The notes under the pieces were generated by a model. It was not told the origin of the DNA. It made no database searches and saw nothing but the letters and a program-made list of their open reading frames with translations. A stretch of DNA of 64,000 bases from Yoonia maricola (GTDB lineage: Bacteria; Pseudomonadota; Alphaproteobacteria; Rhodobacterales; Rhodobacteraceae): positions 248,001 through 312,000 of the forward strand of contig NZ_PGTY01000002.1 in assembly GCF_002797915.1 (NCBI RefSeq), written 5' to 3'. Below are positions 1 through 8,799 of this stretch, one piece after another. Each line of letters starts with the position of its first letter. Within the stretch, counting starts at the first letter, position 1. A program made the translations under genes and the position numbers.

Positions 1-1341
1 GAGACTTTTGGCAGCCGAATAAGCTACGTTCAGCCGGGAGACGGTGCGCGCGCGATCCTCAGATGCCATGATGGCCATTGCAGCCTCATCGGTGGCGACA
101 GCGTCATGCCCTTTTTCGATCGCTGCGACATATGCCATGAGATGACGCAGCTCCGACGGCAGCTTTGAATGTGTACGCGCCTGCGTCATCTCTGCGTAGA
201 AATAGGCATGAAGATCCTGCCCGACTTCCGGCCAACGCGCGATCCAGCCAGGCACGATCCCAAGCTCATTCCGGCAAAAGGCGTCCACGCCTCCAGCTGC
301 CTTCACATGGCGGCGATACTCACCCTGTAAGTCCTCCATCGACGGGCCACCCGATGGCAACTCATGGTCAAGGTTGGTCGGTGCCCGATCGTGCTTGACG
401 CCGTGCCGTCCGGCGTCCAGCCCGATGCCCTTGGCATCGTTCGCCCAGTGCGGCTCAACCTCGACGCCGGTCAGATCGTTGTAGACGTTCAGGAAGCCAA
501 ACGACCCGGAAATCATGGCGACGTAGTCGGTAACATTATCGGGGTCGGGGTGGCGGATGAGGCCCTTGTGACCTGCCGTGTCGCGCACGCGGCTGAGGTC
601 GGCGTAGGACACGGTGTTCAAAGTCGCGTGGCCCGCAAGATCGGCCAAAGCGACTTCGAAATCCTTGACCGGGCTCAGCCAGCCAGCGTCTCCAGCTCTT
701 GCCTTGTCGAGCGCCTCGGGGATGCCAAGAGACTTTTCACCCATCGTAGCGACAGAATGGACTTTGCAATAATTGCATCCATGCGCGTTAGACGAACCCC
801 AAGCGACGACACCTACGCCGGGTCCGCCAAGCGTGTCGCGGCCTCCGCCCACGCTGATGGCATTGTGGCAGTAGATGAAGAGTTTGTAAGCTTCCGGCCA
901 ATGGTGCATGAAGTAGAAGCAATTAGGCCAAAACCCGAAGAACTCCTTGTACATGTGCAATACAGGCCATTCGGTTGGTTCATCGGAATGCGTTCCGTCG
1001 CTTTCCGGCAGCCTTGTCTTTAGTGGCTCGTCAGCCGAAAGCTCCGGAAAATCGCTCGGAAGAGACGGCAGTGAACCTAAGATATGATCGACTAAATCGC
1101 TCAGCAGCCCGCCTTTAGACAAAGCCTCCAAGGCGTCCGCACCACCAACGTGCTGACCTCCGATAAAAATCTGAGGTACGGTCACTGCACCGCTTCGAAA
1201 GATGCTTTCCGCGGCGATAGCATCCGAGGCAAGAATATCGCGTTCGAAAAAGGGCATGTCGTGGTCAGCGAGCAGCTCTTTGGCCCGGGCGCAGTGACTG
1301 CATCCGGGCTTAGTAAACAAGACGATCTCTAGCGCACCCAT
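1..1341 (-). CDS. Glutaredoxin-AhpD-like fusion protein (partial, 3' end outside window)
   Basis: The reverse strand is open from an ATG at 1341 to the left edge (447 codons, no stop), so the C-terminus is missing. Residues 1-85 form a glutaredoxin domain with CSHC at 14-17 and the TVP cis-proline motif at 54-56. A linker leads to an AhpD/carboxymuconolactone-decarboxylase-like region with C189-x2-C192-x2-H195, the peroxidatic/resolving motif of AhpD. Known for the families: glutaredoxins reduce disulfides or glutathione adducts, and AhpD proteins are CxxC alkylhydroperoxidases. Inferred: one polypeptide that couples glutathione to a peroxidase-type site. It starts two bases after the stop of the preceding exported-protein gene and is the last visible gene of an RND efflux operon. 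The role of the region after residue 200 is unknown. Confidence 0.85.
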   Translation of the reverse strand, partial: MGALEIVLFTKPGCSHCARAKELLADHDMPFFERDILASDAIAAESIFRSGAVTVPQIFIGGQHVGGADALEALSKGGLLSDLVDHILGSLPSLPSDFPELSADEPLKTRLPESDGTHSDEPTEWPVLHMYKEFFGFWPNCFYFMHHWPEAYKLFIYCHNAISVGGGRDTLGGPGVGVVAWGSSNAHGCNYCKVHSVATMGEKSLGIPEALDKARAGDAGWLSPVKDFEVALADLAGHATLNTVSYADLSRVRDTAGHKGLIRHPDPDNVTDYVAMISGSFGFLNVYNDLTGVEVEPHWANDAKGIGLDAGRHGVKHDRAPTNLDHELPSGGPSMEDLQGEYRRHVKAAGGVDAFCRNELGIVPGWIARWPEVGQDLHAYFYAEMTQARTHSKLPSELRHLMAYVAAIEKGHDAVATDEAAMAIMASEDRARTVSRLNVAYSAAKSL

Positions 1342-1343
1342 TT

Positions 1344-1694
1344 TCAACGACGAACCAGTGTCATGCCATTGGACACCGAATAGGATCCGTCTCCGTTATC
1401 GGTGAACGTCAGGCATTCCTCCCCTTGCCGGGGACCTGACGTGATGTCGACACACATCCCGGTGTCTGTCATCTCCCAAGTGCCCGCACCTGTCCCAACA
1501 GGCGCGCGCATCTCGATGGTACCGTCGGTCTTGTAGCGCAACGATGCGCGCAGGATTCCCATACGGCCTTGCAGATCTTGTCCCACCAGCTCGGCCCGGA
1601 TCCTATCGGGGCCCATAGTTTCAGCGGTCGCAGCGAGACAACTTCCGATGAAAATGGCGATGGTGAGAGAGGTGAGCTTAACAGTATCCTTCAT
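1344..1694 (-). CDS. Small exported protein of unknown function
   Basis: A 116-residue protein. The first 22 or so residues are a signal peptide (MKDT, hydrophobic core, then an ATA-type cleavage site). The mature part has two cysteines about 14 residues apart that could form a disulfide and is rich in beta-type, Gly/Thr-rich sequence. The start at 1694 was chosen because CAGGAG lies seven bases upstream; a longer frame reaching 1877 would overlap the DoxX gene and has no comparable ribosome site. It sits between the DoxX gene and the glutaredoxin-AhpD gene and ends two bases before the latter's start, so it is co-transcribed. I do not recognise the family. A periplasmic location is inferred from the signal peptide. 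Confidence 0.65.
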   Translation of the reverse strand: MKDTVKLTSLTIAIFIGSCLAATAETMGPDRIRAELVGQDLQGRMGILRASLRYKTDGTIEMRAPVGTGAGTWEMTDTGMCVDITSGPRQGEECLTFTDNGDGSYSVSNGMTLVRR

Positions 1695-1767
1695 GGTTTT
1701 CTCCTGTTGAGTTAGGGTTTCGCGTGAATGGTGGTTCAAAAAGGGATAATGGTGACCGCACATCGGA

Positions 1768-2166
1768 TCAGAACGCCCGTGGTCGTCGACGAAAGAGAAC
1801 GATCGCCGAGAGAGTACCGAGGACAAGTGGCCCAATCGGCGGGCTAGGTACGACGACGATGTGAACAATAACGGCACCGAACATGGTGCAGATCAGCAAT
1901 GACGCTCCGATCCAAGAGCTGCGCACGTTGAGCAACAGAACCGCCGAGCCAACCTCAATCGCGCCCGTAACATAGCGAAACCACTGGCCGAGCCCGATTA
2001 GATCGAACAAGTCGACCATGGGGGTCACACCGATCAATTTTGAGCCACCCGCCGCCCCAAAAGCGAGGGCGAGCGAAATTTGCACACCCCAAGTTAACCG
2101 ATTGGGCCACGGAGAGGTTTGAGGGTTGGCCGTGCTCGGGTCGAAGTCTGAGGCAGATTTGTTCAT
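1768..2166 (-). CDS. DoxX-like integral membrane protein
   Basis: 132 residues with four hydrophobic helices (about 27-45, 66-82, 86-105 and 110-126) and a DoxX-type first half (LALAFGAAGGSKLIG near residue 33). DoxX proteins are small inner-membrane proteins linked to quinone or thiosulfate redox reactions and to oxidant or electrophile resistance; the exact activity is unsettled. The gene begins six bases after the RND pump stop with GGAGTGA in front of it, so it is translated from the same message. Pairing with AhpD/CMD-type proteins is common for DoxX and recurs here two genes downstream. The substrate is not predictable. Confidence 0.75.
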   Translation of the reverse strand: MNKSASDFDPSTANPQTSPWPNRLTWGVQISLALAFGAAGGSKLIGVTPMVDLFDLIGLGQWFRYVTGAIEVGSAVLLLNVRSSWIGASLLICTMFGAVIVHIVVVPSPPIGPLVLGTLSAIVLFRRRPRAF

Positions 2167-2172
2167 TTCAGG

Positions 2173-5100
2173 TCACTCCGCTGGTGTTGCGTTGGTTAAG
2201 GCTTCGCTTGCATCTCTTTCTTCACGGGACCGCCTGTTCCATCGCGCGATCAAAAGCTTGTAGGCACAAGGCGTGAAGATGAACGTCACAAGGGTCAGCA
2301 GAAGCAGGCCACCGGCAAAGACCTCGGCGAAGGGAGGCCAGAAGTCTCCGCCCAGCAGAATCAGCGGGACAAAGCCCCCGGCCGTAGTCAGCGTCGTCGA
2401 CCATATGTGACGCGCCGTGTAGCCGGTGACGATGTCAGCCATGGCATCCGGATCGCCAACGCGGGCGTCCGGGTCTTCATCGAGCACCTCGGTCATGACA
2501 ATGGTGCCGTTGATACCAACCCCGATGAGACCCATGATCCCGATGATGACGATGAAACCGAAGTTGTTCCCGGTCAGTTTCAGCACCAGCATCCCCATCC
2601 CCAAGGCGAGGAAGCCCGCGATGAAGACCATCCCCATACGTCGGAAGGAATTGAACGCGATCACAAGCGACGTGACGGCAGCGATCAACAGGATGGAGAC
2701 CTGGCTTAACAGGCGGCCAACCGCTTCGGACCGCTGGCCCTGTGCGCCTTCGAAACTGTAGGAATAACCAGCTGGAAGCTCGAATTCGGCCTCTTCGAGC
2801 GCCGCCTCGAACCGGGTCTGCACGACAGACGGTAGCATACCGAACTCGACGAAGCTCGACACCGATTGGATGCGCGCGCCGTTCAGCCGGGTGATGTCCG
2901 TCCATGCCGGGACCGGACGCACCTCCGCTACTGAGGTCAGTGGCACTTCTGCACCACCGGGGGCGAGAAGCGTCACGTCGGCAAGGTCGTCGACCGTTTC
3001 TCGCTGCCCTTGACCCAAACGAACCGAAATCGGCAGCTGTTCGGAACCTTCGAGGACGAATCCACCGGTCTGACCGTTGAAGGATGCGTTGATCTGCTGC
3101 GCAATCGCTGCCGCATCAAGTCCCACAACGCGTGCGGCTTCGTCGTCGACATCGACGGCCAATTTCACGTTGTCACGATGGAGAGATGCGCGGGCATAGA
3201 CCGCTCCTTCGACAGACCCAAGGATGCCTGCGGCGATTTGGCCGTACTCTGCGAGCACCTCCAACTCTGGCCCGTAAACACGCATCTCGACTGGCGTGGA
3301 CACCGGCGGGCCGAACTCGTATCGCCTGACGACAAGCGCAACCTCTGGGAATTGCTTCGAAAGGCTCTCTTGGAAGTAAGGGATCAGCTCGGCTGTTCTG
3401 GCGGCTCCGGTGGTGTTGATAATGATGTTGCCGAAGGCAGGGTTCGCGCTCTCGGAGGAAATTACGTTGTAATAGAGTTGCGGCGTTGCCGCGCCCGTTA
3501 CTGTGAGGGTTTGGGTAACCCCTTCTGTGTCGCGAATGATACGCTCGATCTCGCCGACAACCTCCGTCGTCCGAGTAATAACGGTGCTTTGTGGCAGCCG
3601 GATCTCGATTCGAAACTGATCACGATCCGCCGGGGGAAAGAAGCTCGTCGGAACGGTCGGGAGCGAGGTGATACCGATTATCACGGGTGCTAGGCAAACC
3701 GCGATGCCGACTATCGGCCGACCAATCAGAAAGCGGATGAGCGCGCGGAAGCCTGTCGCCAGTGGCCCGACGGAAATGCCTTGTGTCGTCCATCCTTTGC
3801 CAGAGGCCTTGCCCTCGCGAAAGAGGATCGGGGCCAGCGCTGGCACGATGTACATCGACACGACGAAGGACGAGCCGAGCGCGCAAATCACGGCAATGGA
3901 CATCGGCCCGACGAATTCGCCAGCGCCCCCAGGTAGCAGGACGATTGGCATAAACGCCAGCATGGTCGTGAAAGTCGATGCGGCCAAAGGAAAGAGGAGT
4001 TTGCGAAGCGCACCTTCGATGGCAGTGCGAAAGCGTTCCTCTTTCGAAAGACGCTCGCGAATGTCGTTTGTCATGATGATGGCATTGTCGACCATCAGGC
4101 CAAGCGCCACGATCACGCCGACGATGCTCATCTGATTGAAATCAATGCCGACCATTGGAAAAAGGCCAGCCGTCATCAGGGCCGTGGTCGGGATCGCCAG
4201 ACCAACGGACAAAGCGGACCTCAGCCCCATCGTGAACAGCAAAACGATCACGACGATCGCGAGCCCTTGCCCTAGAGAGACGAGTACAGTCTGCAGCCGT
4301 TCGGTGGTGTAGCTGGCCTGCTCGAACAACTCGGTCACGGTCACACCAGCAACGTTGCGCTCGCTGAACTGCTCCACAACGGCCTGGGCGTGAGGCACCC
4401 ACAGATCAACTCGCTGGCCAGGCTGCATGCGGGTACCAATGAACACTGCAAGTTCGCCGTTAAACAAGCCAAGTTCCGAAGGCGGGTCCGAGACAGTGCG
4501 ACGAAACTCTGCAATGTCGCCAAGAACAAGGGAAGACGCCCCATCACTTTGCAGGGGGATCGCGCGCAAACGCTCAAGGTTGTCGAGGGTGTTGTCGAGC
4601 TCGATGGTCAGAGAGTTGGTATCATTCACGACCGAGCCAGCCGCGTTTCGAGCATCGGCGCCCGCAAGCGCCGTCGCAACGGCGCGCACGTCCAATCCGG
4701 CAGCGCGCAACGCGGCCTCGTCGACAGTTACCTCCACCAGCTCCGGATCCGAGGCATGGACTTCAACAAGATCGGTTCCAGGAACAGATCGCAGCTGGTC
4801 AGCCAATTCCTCGGCATAGCGTTGCAGAATGAGACGATCCGTGTCCCGACCGTCTCCGGCGTGAACAGCAAACGCGGCCGTATAGGCGTATCCGCCTTCA
4901 TCGTTGAGGTCAGGCGGGAGTGACCCTGACGGCATCCCCGCTTCGATATCGGCCAGCTTGTCCCGAACGCGGCTCCAGACCGGCGCGACATCGGTCACTT
5001 CATCAAGCAGTGTGATCGATACAATTGACACATCGGCGCGCGACGTGGAGGAAATCTCATCGATCTCGGCGAGTGTTCTAAGCTCTTCCTCGATGACGCG

Positions 5101-5283
5101 CGTCACGAGCGCCTCGACCCGCTGTGCGGATGCCCCGGGATACAGGGTCGTTACAGCAGCGTTGCGGCTCTGGATCGTTGGATCTTCTGCTCGGGGGGTC
5201 GTCAGCATGGCCCCTGCGCCGATCGCGATCACGAAGAGTACTGATAGCGCCAGAAGCCGCCGGTTAAAGATAAACGAGATCAC
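2173..5283 (-). CDS. RND efflux pump inner-membrane subunit (HAE1/AcrB-like)
   Basis: 1036 residues, the normal length for an HAE1 permease, with TM1 at about 9-27, a large periplasmic loop, TM2-6 from about residue 335 and a second half of the same plan. It uses proton influx to expel hydrophobic compounds, working with the adaptor encoded just upstream; no TolC-like gene is in view. In TM4 the proton-relay aspartate is present (V398-D399-N400), but the second position, aspartate in AcrB (D408), is asparagine. The start codon is GTG at 5283 and overlaps the adaptor stop as GTGA, giving tight translational coupling. TetR control is expected. Substrates cannot be inferred. Confidence 0.92.
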   Translation of the reverse strand: MISFIFNRRLLALSVLFVIAIGAGAMLTTPRAEDPTIQSRNAAVTTLYPGASAQRVEALVTRVIEEELRTLAEIDEISSTSRADVSIVSITLLDEVTDVAPVWSRVRDKLADIEAGMPSGSLPPDLNDEGGYAYTAAFAVHAGDGRDTDRLILQRYAEELADQLRSVPGTDLVEVHASDPELVEVTVDEAALRAAGLDVRAVATALAGADARNAAGSVVNDTNSLTIELDNTLDNLERLRAIPLQSDGASSLVLGDIAEFRRTVSDPPSELGLFNGELAVFIGTRMQPGQRVDLWVPHAQAVVEQFSERNVAGVTVTELFEQASYTTERLQTVLVSLGQGLAIVVIVLLFTMGLRSALSVGLAIPTTALMTAGLFPMVGIDFNQMSIVGVIVALGLMVDNAIIMTNDIRERLSKEERFRTAIEGALRKLLFPLAASTFTTMLAFMPIVLLPGGAGEFVGPMSIAVICALGSSFVVSMYIVPALAPILFREGKASGKGWTTQGISVGPLATGFRALIRFLIGRPIVGIAVCLAPVIIGITSLPTVPTSFFPPADRDQFRIEIRLPQSTVITRTTEVVGEIERIIRDTEGVTQTLTVTGAATPQLYYNVISSESANPAFGNIIINTTGAARTAELIPYFQESLSKQFPEVALVVRRYEFGPPVSTPVEMRVYGPELEVLAEYGQIAAGILGSVEGAVYARASLHRDNVKLAVDVDDEAARVVGLDAAAIAQQINASFNGQTGGFVLEGSEQLPISVRLGQGQRETVDDLADVTLLAPGGAEVPLTSVAEVRPVPAWTDITRLNGARIQSVSSFVEFGMLPSVVQTRFEAALEEAEFELPAGYSYSFEGAQGQRSEAVGRLLSQVSILLIAAVTSLVIAFNSFRRMGMVFIAGFLALGMGMLVLKLTGNNFGFIVIIGIMGLIGVGINGTIVMTEVLDEDPDARVGDPDAMADIVTGYTARHIWSTTLTTAGGFVPLILLGGDFWPPFAEVFAGGLLLLTLVTFIFTPCAYKLLIARWNRRSREERDASEALTNATPAE

Positions 5284-6437
5284 TGGCCGGCCCTCGCGGA
5301 GGCGAGGATGACGGCCTGACCGGGGGCAACGCGGTTTGTACCGCGCGTCACAATACGGTCTTCATTCTGGAGCGCGCCCGACACGTAGGCCTGCGCTCCA
5401 TCAGAGTAATGAACCTGCACAGGCGCGCGGGTCACTTCCAGCGCCCCATTTTCGGCATCTACGACGATCTGTACCGCGAAAAGGCCGCGCAGATCTGAAA
5501 CCAGCGCGTCTAGGGGAACCCAGAAGCCATCCTGATCTACGCTTTGAGATAGCGTGATCCGCAGCATCTCGCCTTCTAGCGGCTGGCGAGACGCCTCCCA
5601 ATCCAGTACCAGCAGCATCGTCTGTGACTGTGCGTTGACGACCGGTACGATCGAAGAAACGACGGCCTCATATGTGTTCCCACGCCAAGTTAGCGGGACG
5701 ATTTGCCCTTCTTCGATCTGCGTCGCCGCTGCCACAGGAACACCCACATGCGCTTCGATGCTGTTGGCATCGACCAGCTGCAGCACCGGAATACCGGCTG
5801 ACACAACGTCGCCGACGTCAAACTCCACTTGCGTCAGAATCCCATCGAAGGGCGCGCGCAATTCAGTGTCCCGAAGGTCAAATTGGAGCCGGTCAATCTG
5901 TGCCTCGATTGCGCTGATGTCTTGCTCGGCAAGTTCGAGAGCGGTTTGATTCTGTTCGACGCTCGTCCTCGTAACCGAACCGGTTTCGAGGAGAGCTTCG
6001 CTTCGCCGAAGATCATCCAAGGCTTGGTTGCGGGCAGTCTCAGCGCGCAGCAGTCGCGCCTCCAGCTCTTGCCGGTTAGAACTGAGGCGTGCGGAGTCCA
6101 CCGCCCCCAAAATGTCGCCCGTTGCCACACGATCGCCAATGGAGACGTCAGCGAGAATAACACGGCCTCCGACTTCAAACGACAGCTCTGCCTGTTCAGC
6201 GATGACTGTGCGACCGGCATACTGTCGTGGGACATCATACCCGGTCGCTTGTTCAGCGGTTGTCGTGAGCACTGGAATGGCGCGTTCATCGACAAAGATT
6301 GAGGCCTGCACAGCGGCTGCGTTGTCTTGAATACGATTGATCGATGCGAGGGCCGCAGCTGCGAGCCCGACCAGCATTACACCACTAAAGAGGACGCGGC
6401 CGAAGCGCCTCAGTCTGGGCTTCTCATTGTTTTTCAT
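5280..6437 (-). CDS. RND efflux periplasmic adaptor (membrane fusion protein)
   Basis: 385 residues. An N-terminal signal/anchor helix lies at about 15-33, followed by a split biotinyl/lipoyl-like domain (GGRVILADVSIGDRV, then the matching half after a coiled-coil hairpin of about 90 residues) and a beta-barrel ending near GTNRVAPGQAVI. It bridges the pump to an outer-membrane channel. The ATG at 6437 is preferred over one 15 bases upstream because GGAGGG lies eight bases before it and would otherwise be inside the coding region. It is the first gene of the efflux operon and is divergent from a TetR gene, with a palindromic operator candidate between them. Confidence 0.9.
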   Translation of the reverse strand: MKNNEKPRLRRFGRVLFSGVMLVGLAAAALASINRIQDNAAAVQASIFVDERAIPVLTTTAEQATGYDVPRQYAGRTVIAEQAELSFEVGGRVILADVSIGDRVATGDILGAVDSARLSSNRQELEARLLRAETARNQALDDLRRSEALLETGSVTRTSVEQNQTALELAEQDISAIEAQIDRLQFDLRDTELRAPFDGILTQVEFDVGDVVSAGIPVLQLVDANSIEAHVGVPVAAATQIEEGQIVPLTWRGNTYEAVVSSIVPVVNAQSQTMLLVLDWEASRQPLEGEMLRITLSQSVDQDGFWVPLDALVSDLRGLFAVQIVVDAENGALEVTRAPVQVHYSDGAQAYVSGALQNEDRIVTRGTNRVAPGQAVILASARAGQ

Positions 6438-6460
6438 CGTCAAACCCTCCATTATAGGAC

Positions 6461-6480
6461 AACCGAATTAGAAGTCGGTT
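6461..6480. promoter_or_regulatory. Candidate TetR operator (20-bp near-palindrome)
   Basis: The arms AACCGAATT and AAGTCGGTT are reverse complements except at one position and are separated by two bases. The site lies in the 78-bp gap between the efflux operon and the divergent TetR gene, the usual place for a local TetR operator. Binding is inferred, not shown. Confidence 0.55.
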
Positions 6481-6515
6481 TCGAATTATAATACATATAC
6501 GTAGGATAAATGTGA

Positions 6516-7154
6516 ATGGATCAAGATGGTCCGAAAAATAAAGTTGCAAGGTCAGGTCGTCCGGTGGACAAGGCCAAAACTGAACAGATCCGGGAAGAAG
6601 CGAAGAAGCTTTTTTTCGTCCACGGCGTCGACGGCGTGTCGATTGAGCAGATCGCGGCCTCGGCAGGTGTGGCGAAATCAACGGTTTACGCAAAATTTGG
6701 AAACAAGGACGCAATCTTCGAAGCGGTTGTAGACGACATCGCTGACAACGTCGGCGCGGGGATGAAGCATCGCATCGCCGAAGGTGGAGAGCCCAAAGAG
6801 GCTCTTGTTGCCTTTGGCAAGGCTCTGATGGGCGGAATCGCGGAGCGGCGGCTCCTTACGGCCGAACCCGTGATCGCGATCGAAGCATTGAAGAACCCCA
6901 AGCTCGGGGACAAATTCTTTGCCGCAGGTCCCGGCAAAGCAAAATCGATGCTGTCTGAAGCTCTGACAACTTGGCAGTCAAACGGGCTCATACCGGCAGG
7001 CGACGTTCAAGAAATGGCCGAAGATCTTCTCGGACTATGGCTTGGAACTTTGGTCTACGAGATGCGGTTGAAGCCACACATGTCTGTCGAAAGCGATTAC
7101 TTAGAGAGCCGGGTCAAGAAAGGCGTGGCTAAGTTTCTTAAGATTTACGTCTGA
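6516..7154 (+). CDS. TetR-family regulator of the adjacent RND operon
   Basis: 212 residues. The N-terminal helix-turn-helix lies at about 25-70 (IEQIAASAGVAKSTVYAKFGNK is the recognition region), followed by an all-helical ligand/dimer domain typical of AcrR-like repressors. The gene is divergent from the efflux adaptor, 78 bp away, with a 20-bp palindrome between the two. By family precedent it represses the efflux operon and itself until an inducer, often a pump substrate, binds. The start at 6516 has AGGA about nine bases upstream. The inducer is unknown. Confidence 0.85.
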   Translation: MDQDGPKNKVARSGRPVDKAKTEQIREEAKKLFFVHGVDGVSIEQIAASAGVAKSTVYAKFGNKDAIFEAVVDDIADNVGAGMKHRIAEGGEPKEALVAFGKALMGGIAERRLLTAEPVIAIEALKNPKLGDKFFAAGPGKAKSMLSEALTTWQSNGLIPAGDVQEMAEDLLGLWLGTLVYEMRLKPHMSVESDYLESRVKKGVAKFLKIYV

Positions 7155-7607
7155 TTTTGTCCACGGGGCACTTTGGCATCACGGATTTGAAACTCTTGCT
7201 ATAGGATCATGGTCTGGCTCTCTGTTTTTATCGAGCTTGGCAAATCGTTATTTGGATTTGGCAGCTATATCGACTGAAAATATCCGTTCTTTCTGCTTGA
7301 GCGCGCTCAAACATGGTTGGTTTGGCCAACCAAAATGCTTCGATTTAGGCCCTCGGGCGAGTTCACCCAATATCATGGTACCAACGGCACTCCTAGTTCC
7401 CGCAGGATAAGGGCCGCTGTCAGAAAAACCGGACATTTGTGCGGAGCGCAGCATTGGTCACTAATGGGCTCCCCTGACACCTTCGCCGAAGGGCCGGTTC
7501 AGGAAACATGGCCGTTCGCTGTGCTGTGCTAGAACTGGTAGGACGCGGGACCAAGCGCCAATTCGCTGCGACTGCGCGAATGGTGGCTTCTGTGAAAGGC
7601 AACGAAC
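7155..7607. other. Intergenic stretch without a recognisable gene
   Basis: 453 bp between two convergent genes. Open frames here are short and have no family resemblance or ribosome sites. One hairpin is visible (GGTTGG at 7315-7320, CCAACC at 7326-7331). The right half reads like the degraded, GC-rich intergenic filler seen at several other places in this window. Confidence 0.5.
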
Positions 7608-8120
7608 CTATCTTTTCCGTTTTTGCAGATCGCGCAACGTGATCCCTTCTTTGATCGCCGCCATTGCCTCATCAATGCGACGTTGTTCAGTCGGTACGGT
7701 CTTTGCGGAGAAGACATGGTTCGTGAACATCCGCTTCTTTCCAGCTGTGAGCTTGTCCCATTGCGCCGAAGCGGCAACGTCCGAGTTCAACGCAGCCGTC
7801 AAAGCGCTAGGGACGTCGACATAATCCTGATCATCGACCCGGAACCGCATTTCCACCTCATCGCCGACATCAAGCCCGGTGTTGGCCTTGATATCAGGCG
7901 AGACAATGAAGTAACGCTGCCCGTCTCCAACCGGCATCCATGCACCACGCACAGGGACATCCGCAATCTCGCCTTCAACCCGAAGCCGCGGATATGTCTT
8001 GAAGGGAAGTTCGGTTTCGAAACGTGGTGGCATGAACAACACCTTGTAGGTGATTACCCGCGACTTCCCGACACCATGAAGTGCAATCTCGCCGACGAAG
8101 TCGTGGGTGAAATAAGTCAT
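7608..8120 (-). CDS. DUF1905/YdeI-OmdA-like protein
   Basis: 170 residues starting at MTYFTHDF. A DUF1905 beta-barrel domain covers about 1-95 and a YdeI/OmdA-like helical C-terminus covers about 100-165 (LTAGKKRMFTNHV, then a bacteriocin-protection-type tail). Upstream extension to 8342 was rejected because it would run through the SRPBCC gene. The start lies seven bases after that gene's stop, so the two form an operon read away from a MarR regulator. The biochemical role of DUF1905 proteins is not established. Confidence 0.75.
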   Translation of the reverse strand: MTYFTHDFVGEIALHGVGKSRVITYKVLFMPPRFETELPFKTYPRLRVEGEIADVPVRGAWMPVGDGQRYFIVSPDIKANTGLDVGDEVEMRFRVDDQDYVDVPSALTAALNSDVAASAQWDKLTAGKKRMFTNHVFSAKTVPTEQRRIDEAMAAIKEGITLRDLQKRKR

Positions 8121-8127
8121 GCCCAGA

Positions 8128-8727
8128 TCACGCCGCCCGCTTGTTGTGTTCGTAAGGATTATCGCCCTTCGGTGGGCGTCCCACGACCTCTCCGTTCGTG
8201 TCTCGATGCGGTGGTTCGGAGAATGCCTTAAGACCGACGAGGTCCTTACGGTGCATTTCTCGCGTCCATTTTGAGAGGCCTGCGAACTTCCAGATCGCAT
8301 TGAACGGGCGCGGCAGTTCATTGACGAAATGGGCCAGCACACGGGCGCGGCTTTCGCCCTCGGGACGAAGCTCGAAAGTTAGCTTCGGCTTATGCGGTGG
8401 GCCGGGGCCAACGAGAGTAAGGACGACTTCTTCGTTCTCTTCAAGACGCACAACTTCCTGATGGCCGACCCGTTTACCTTTAGTGAAAAACACCGTTTTG
8501 GTGCCGGTCTCGCCATCCGCGCCTTCGACGGTACAGGTTGATTTGGTTTCTTTCGGCCAAGCCGACCAACGCATCAGATGCTCTTGAAGGCGGATGTCGT
8601 CATAGACGTCTTTAACCGGTGCATCGACCGTGATCTCTTCGGTGTATTCAACCTTCGTGGGCGCGAGTGCGGACAAGAGAGCAACAAGAGCGACCAGGCC
8701 CAACACGACGTAAAGCGCAGTTTCCAT
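8128..8727 (-). CDS. SRPBCC-fold protein with N-terminal membrane anchor
   Basis: 199 residues. One hydrophobic helix lies at about 4-22 (LYVVLGLVALVALLSAL), followed by an SRPBCC/polyketide-cyclase-like domain of about 140 residues beginning VEYTEEITVDAPVKDVYDDI and containing the family's typical MRWSAWPK stretch. SRPBCC proteins bind hydrophobic ligands. Here the anchor suggests an inner-membrane-tethered soluble domain. The ATG at 8727 is preferred over a GTG at 8739, since GTGGGG then serves as ribosome site. It is divergent from the MarR gene with tandem palindromes between them. Confidence 0.7.
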   Translation of the reverse strand: METALYVVLGLVALVALLSALAPTKVEYTEEITVDAPVKDVYDDIRLQEHLMRWSAWPKETKSTCTVEGADGETGTKTVFFTKGKRVGHQEVVRLEENEEVVLTLVGPGPPHKPKLTFELRPEGESRARVLAHFVNELPRPFNAIWKFAGLSKWTREMHRKDLVGLKAFSEPPHRDTNGEVVGRPPKGDNPYEHNKRAA

Positions 8728-8777
8728 TTTAAGCCCCACTGTTCTTGCGTTCGAATCTCAACTGCGCGACTATCTAG

Positions 8778-8799
8778 ATCAAGTAACTTGATTGTCAAG
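8778..8799. promoter_or_regulatory. Overlapping palindromes, candidate MarR operator
   Basis: Two palindromes overlap: ATCAAGT-A-ACTTGAT (8778-8792, perfect) and CTTGA-TTG-TCAAG (8787-8799, perfect). They lie in the 80-bp gap between the SRPBCC gene and the MarR gene. MarR-family sites are often TTGA/TCAA palindromes, which these contain. The regulatory role is inferred. Confidence 0.6.

Noticed and set aside
364..1023. A 219-codon plus-strand open frame at the left end
   Set aside because: It lies antisense to the glutaredoxin-AhpD gene, has no ribosome site and no recognisable motif, whereas the opposite strand is open to the edge with clear domains.
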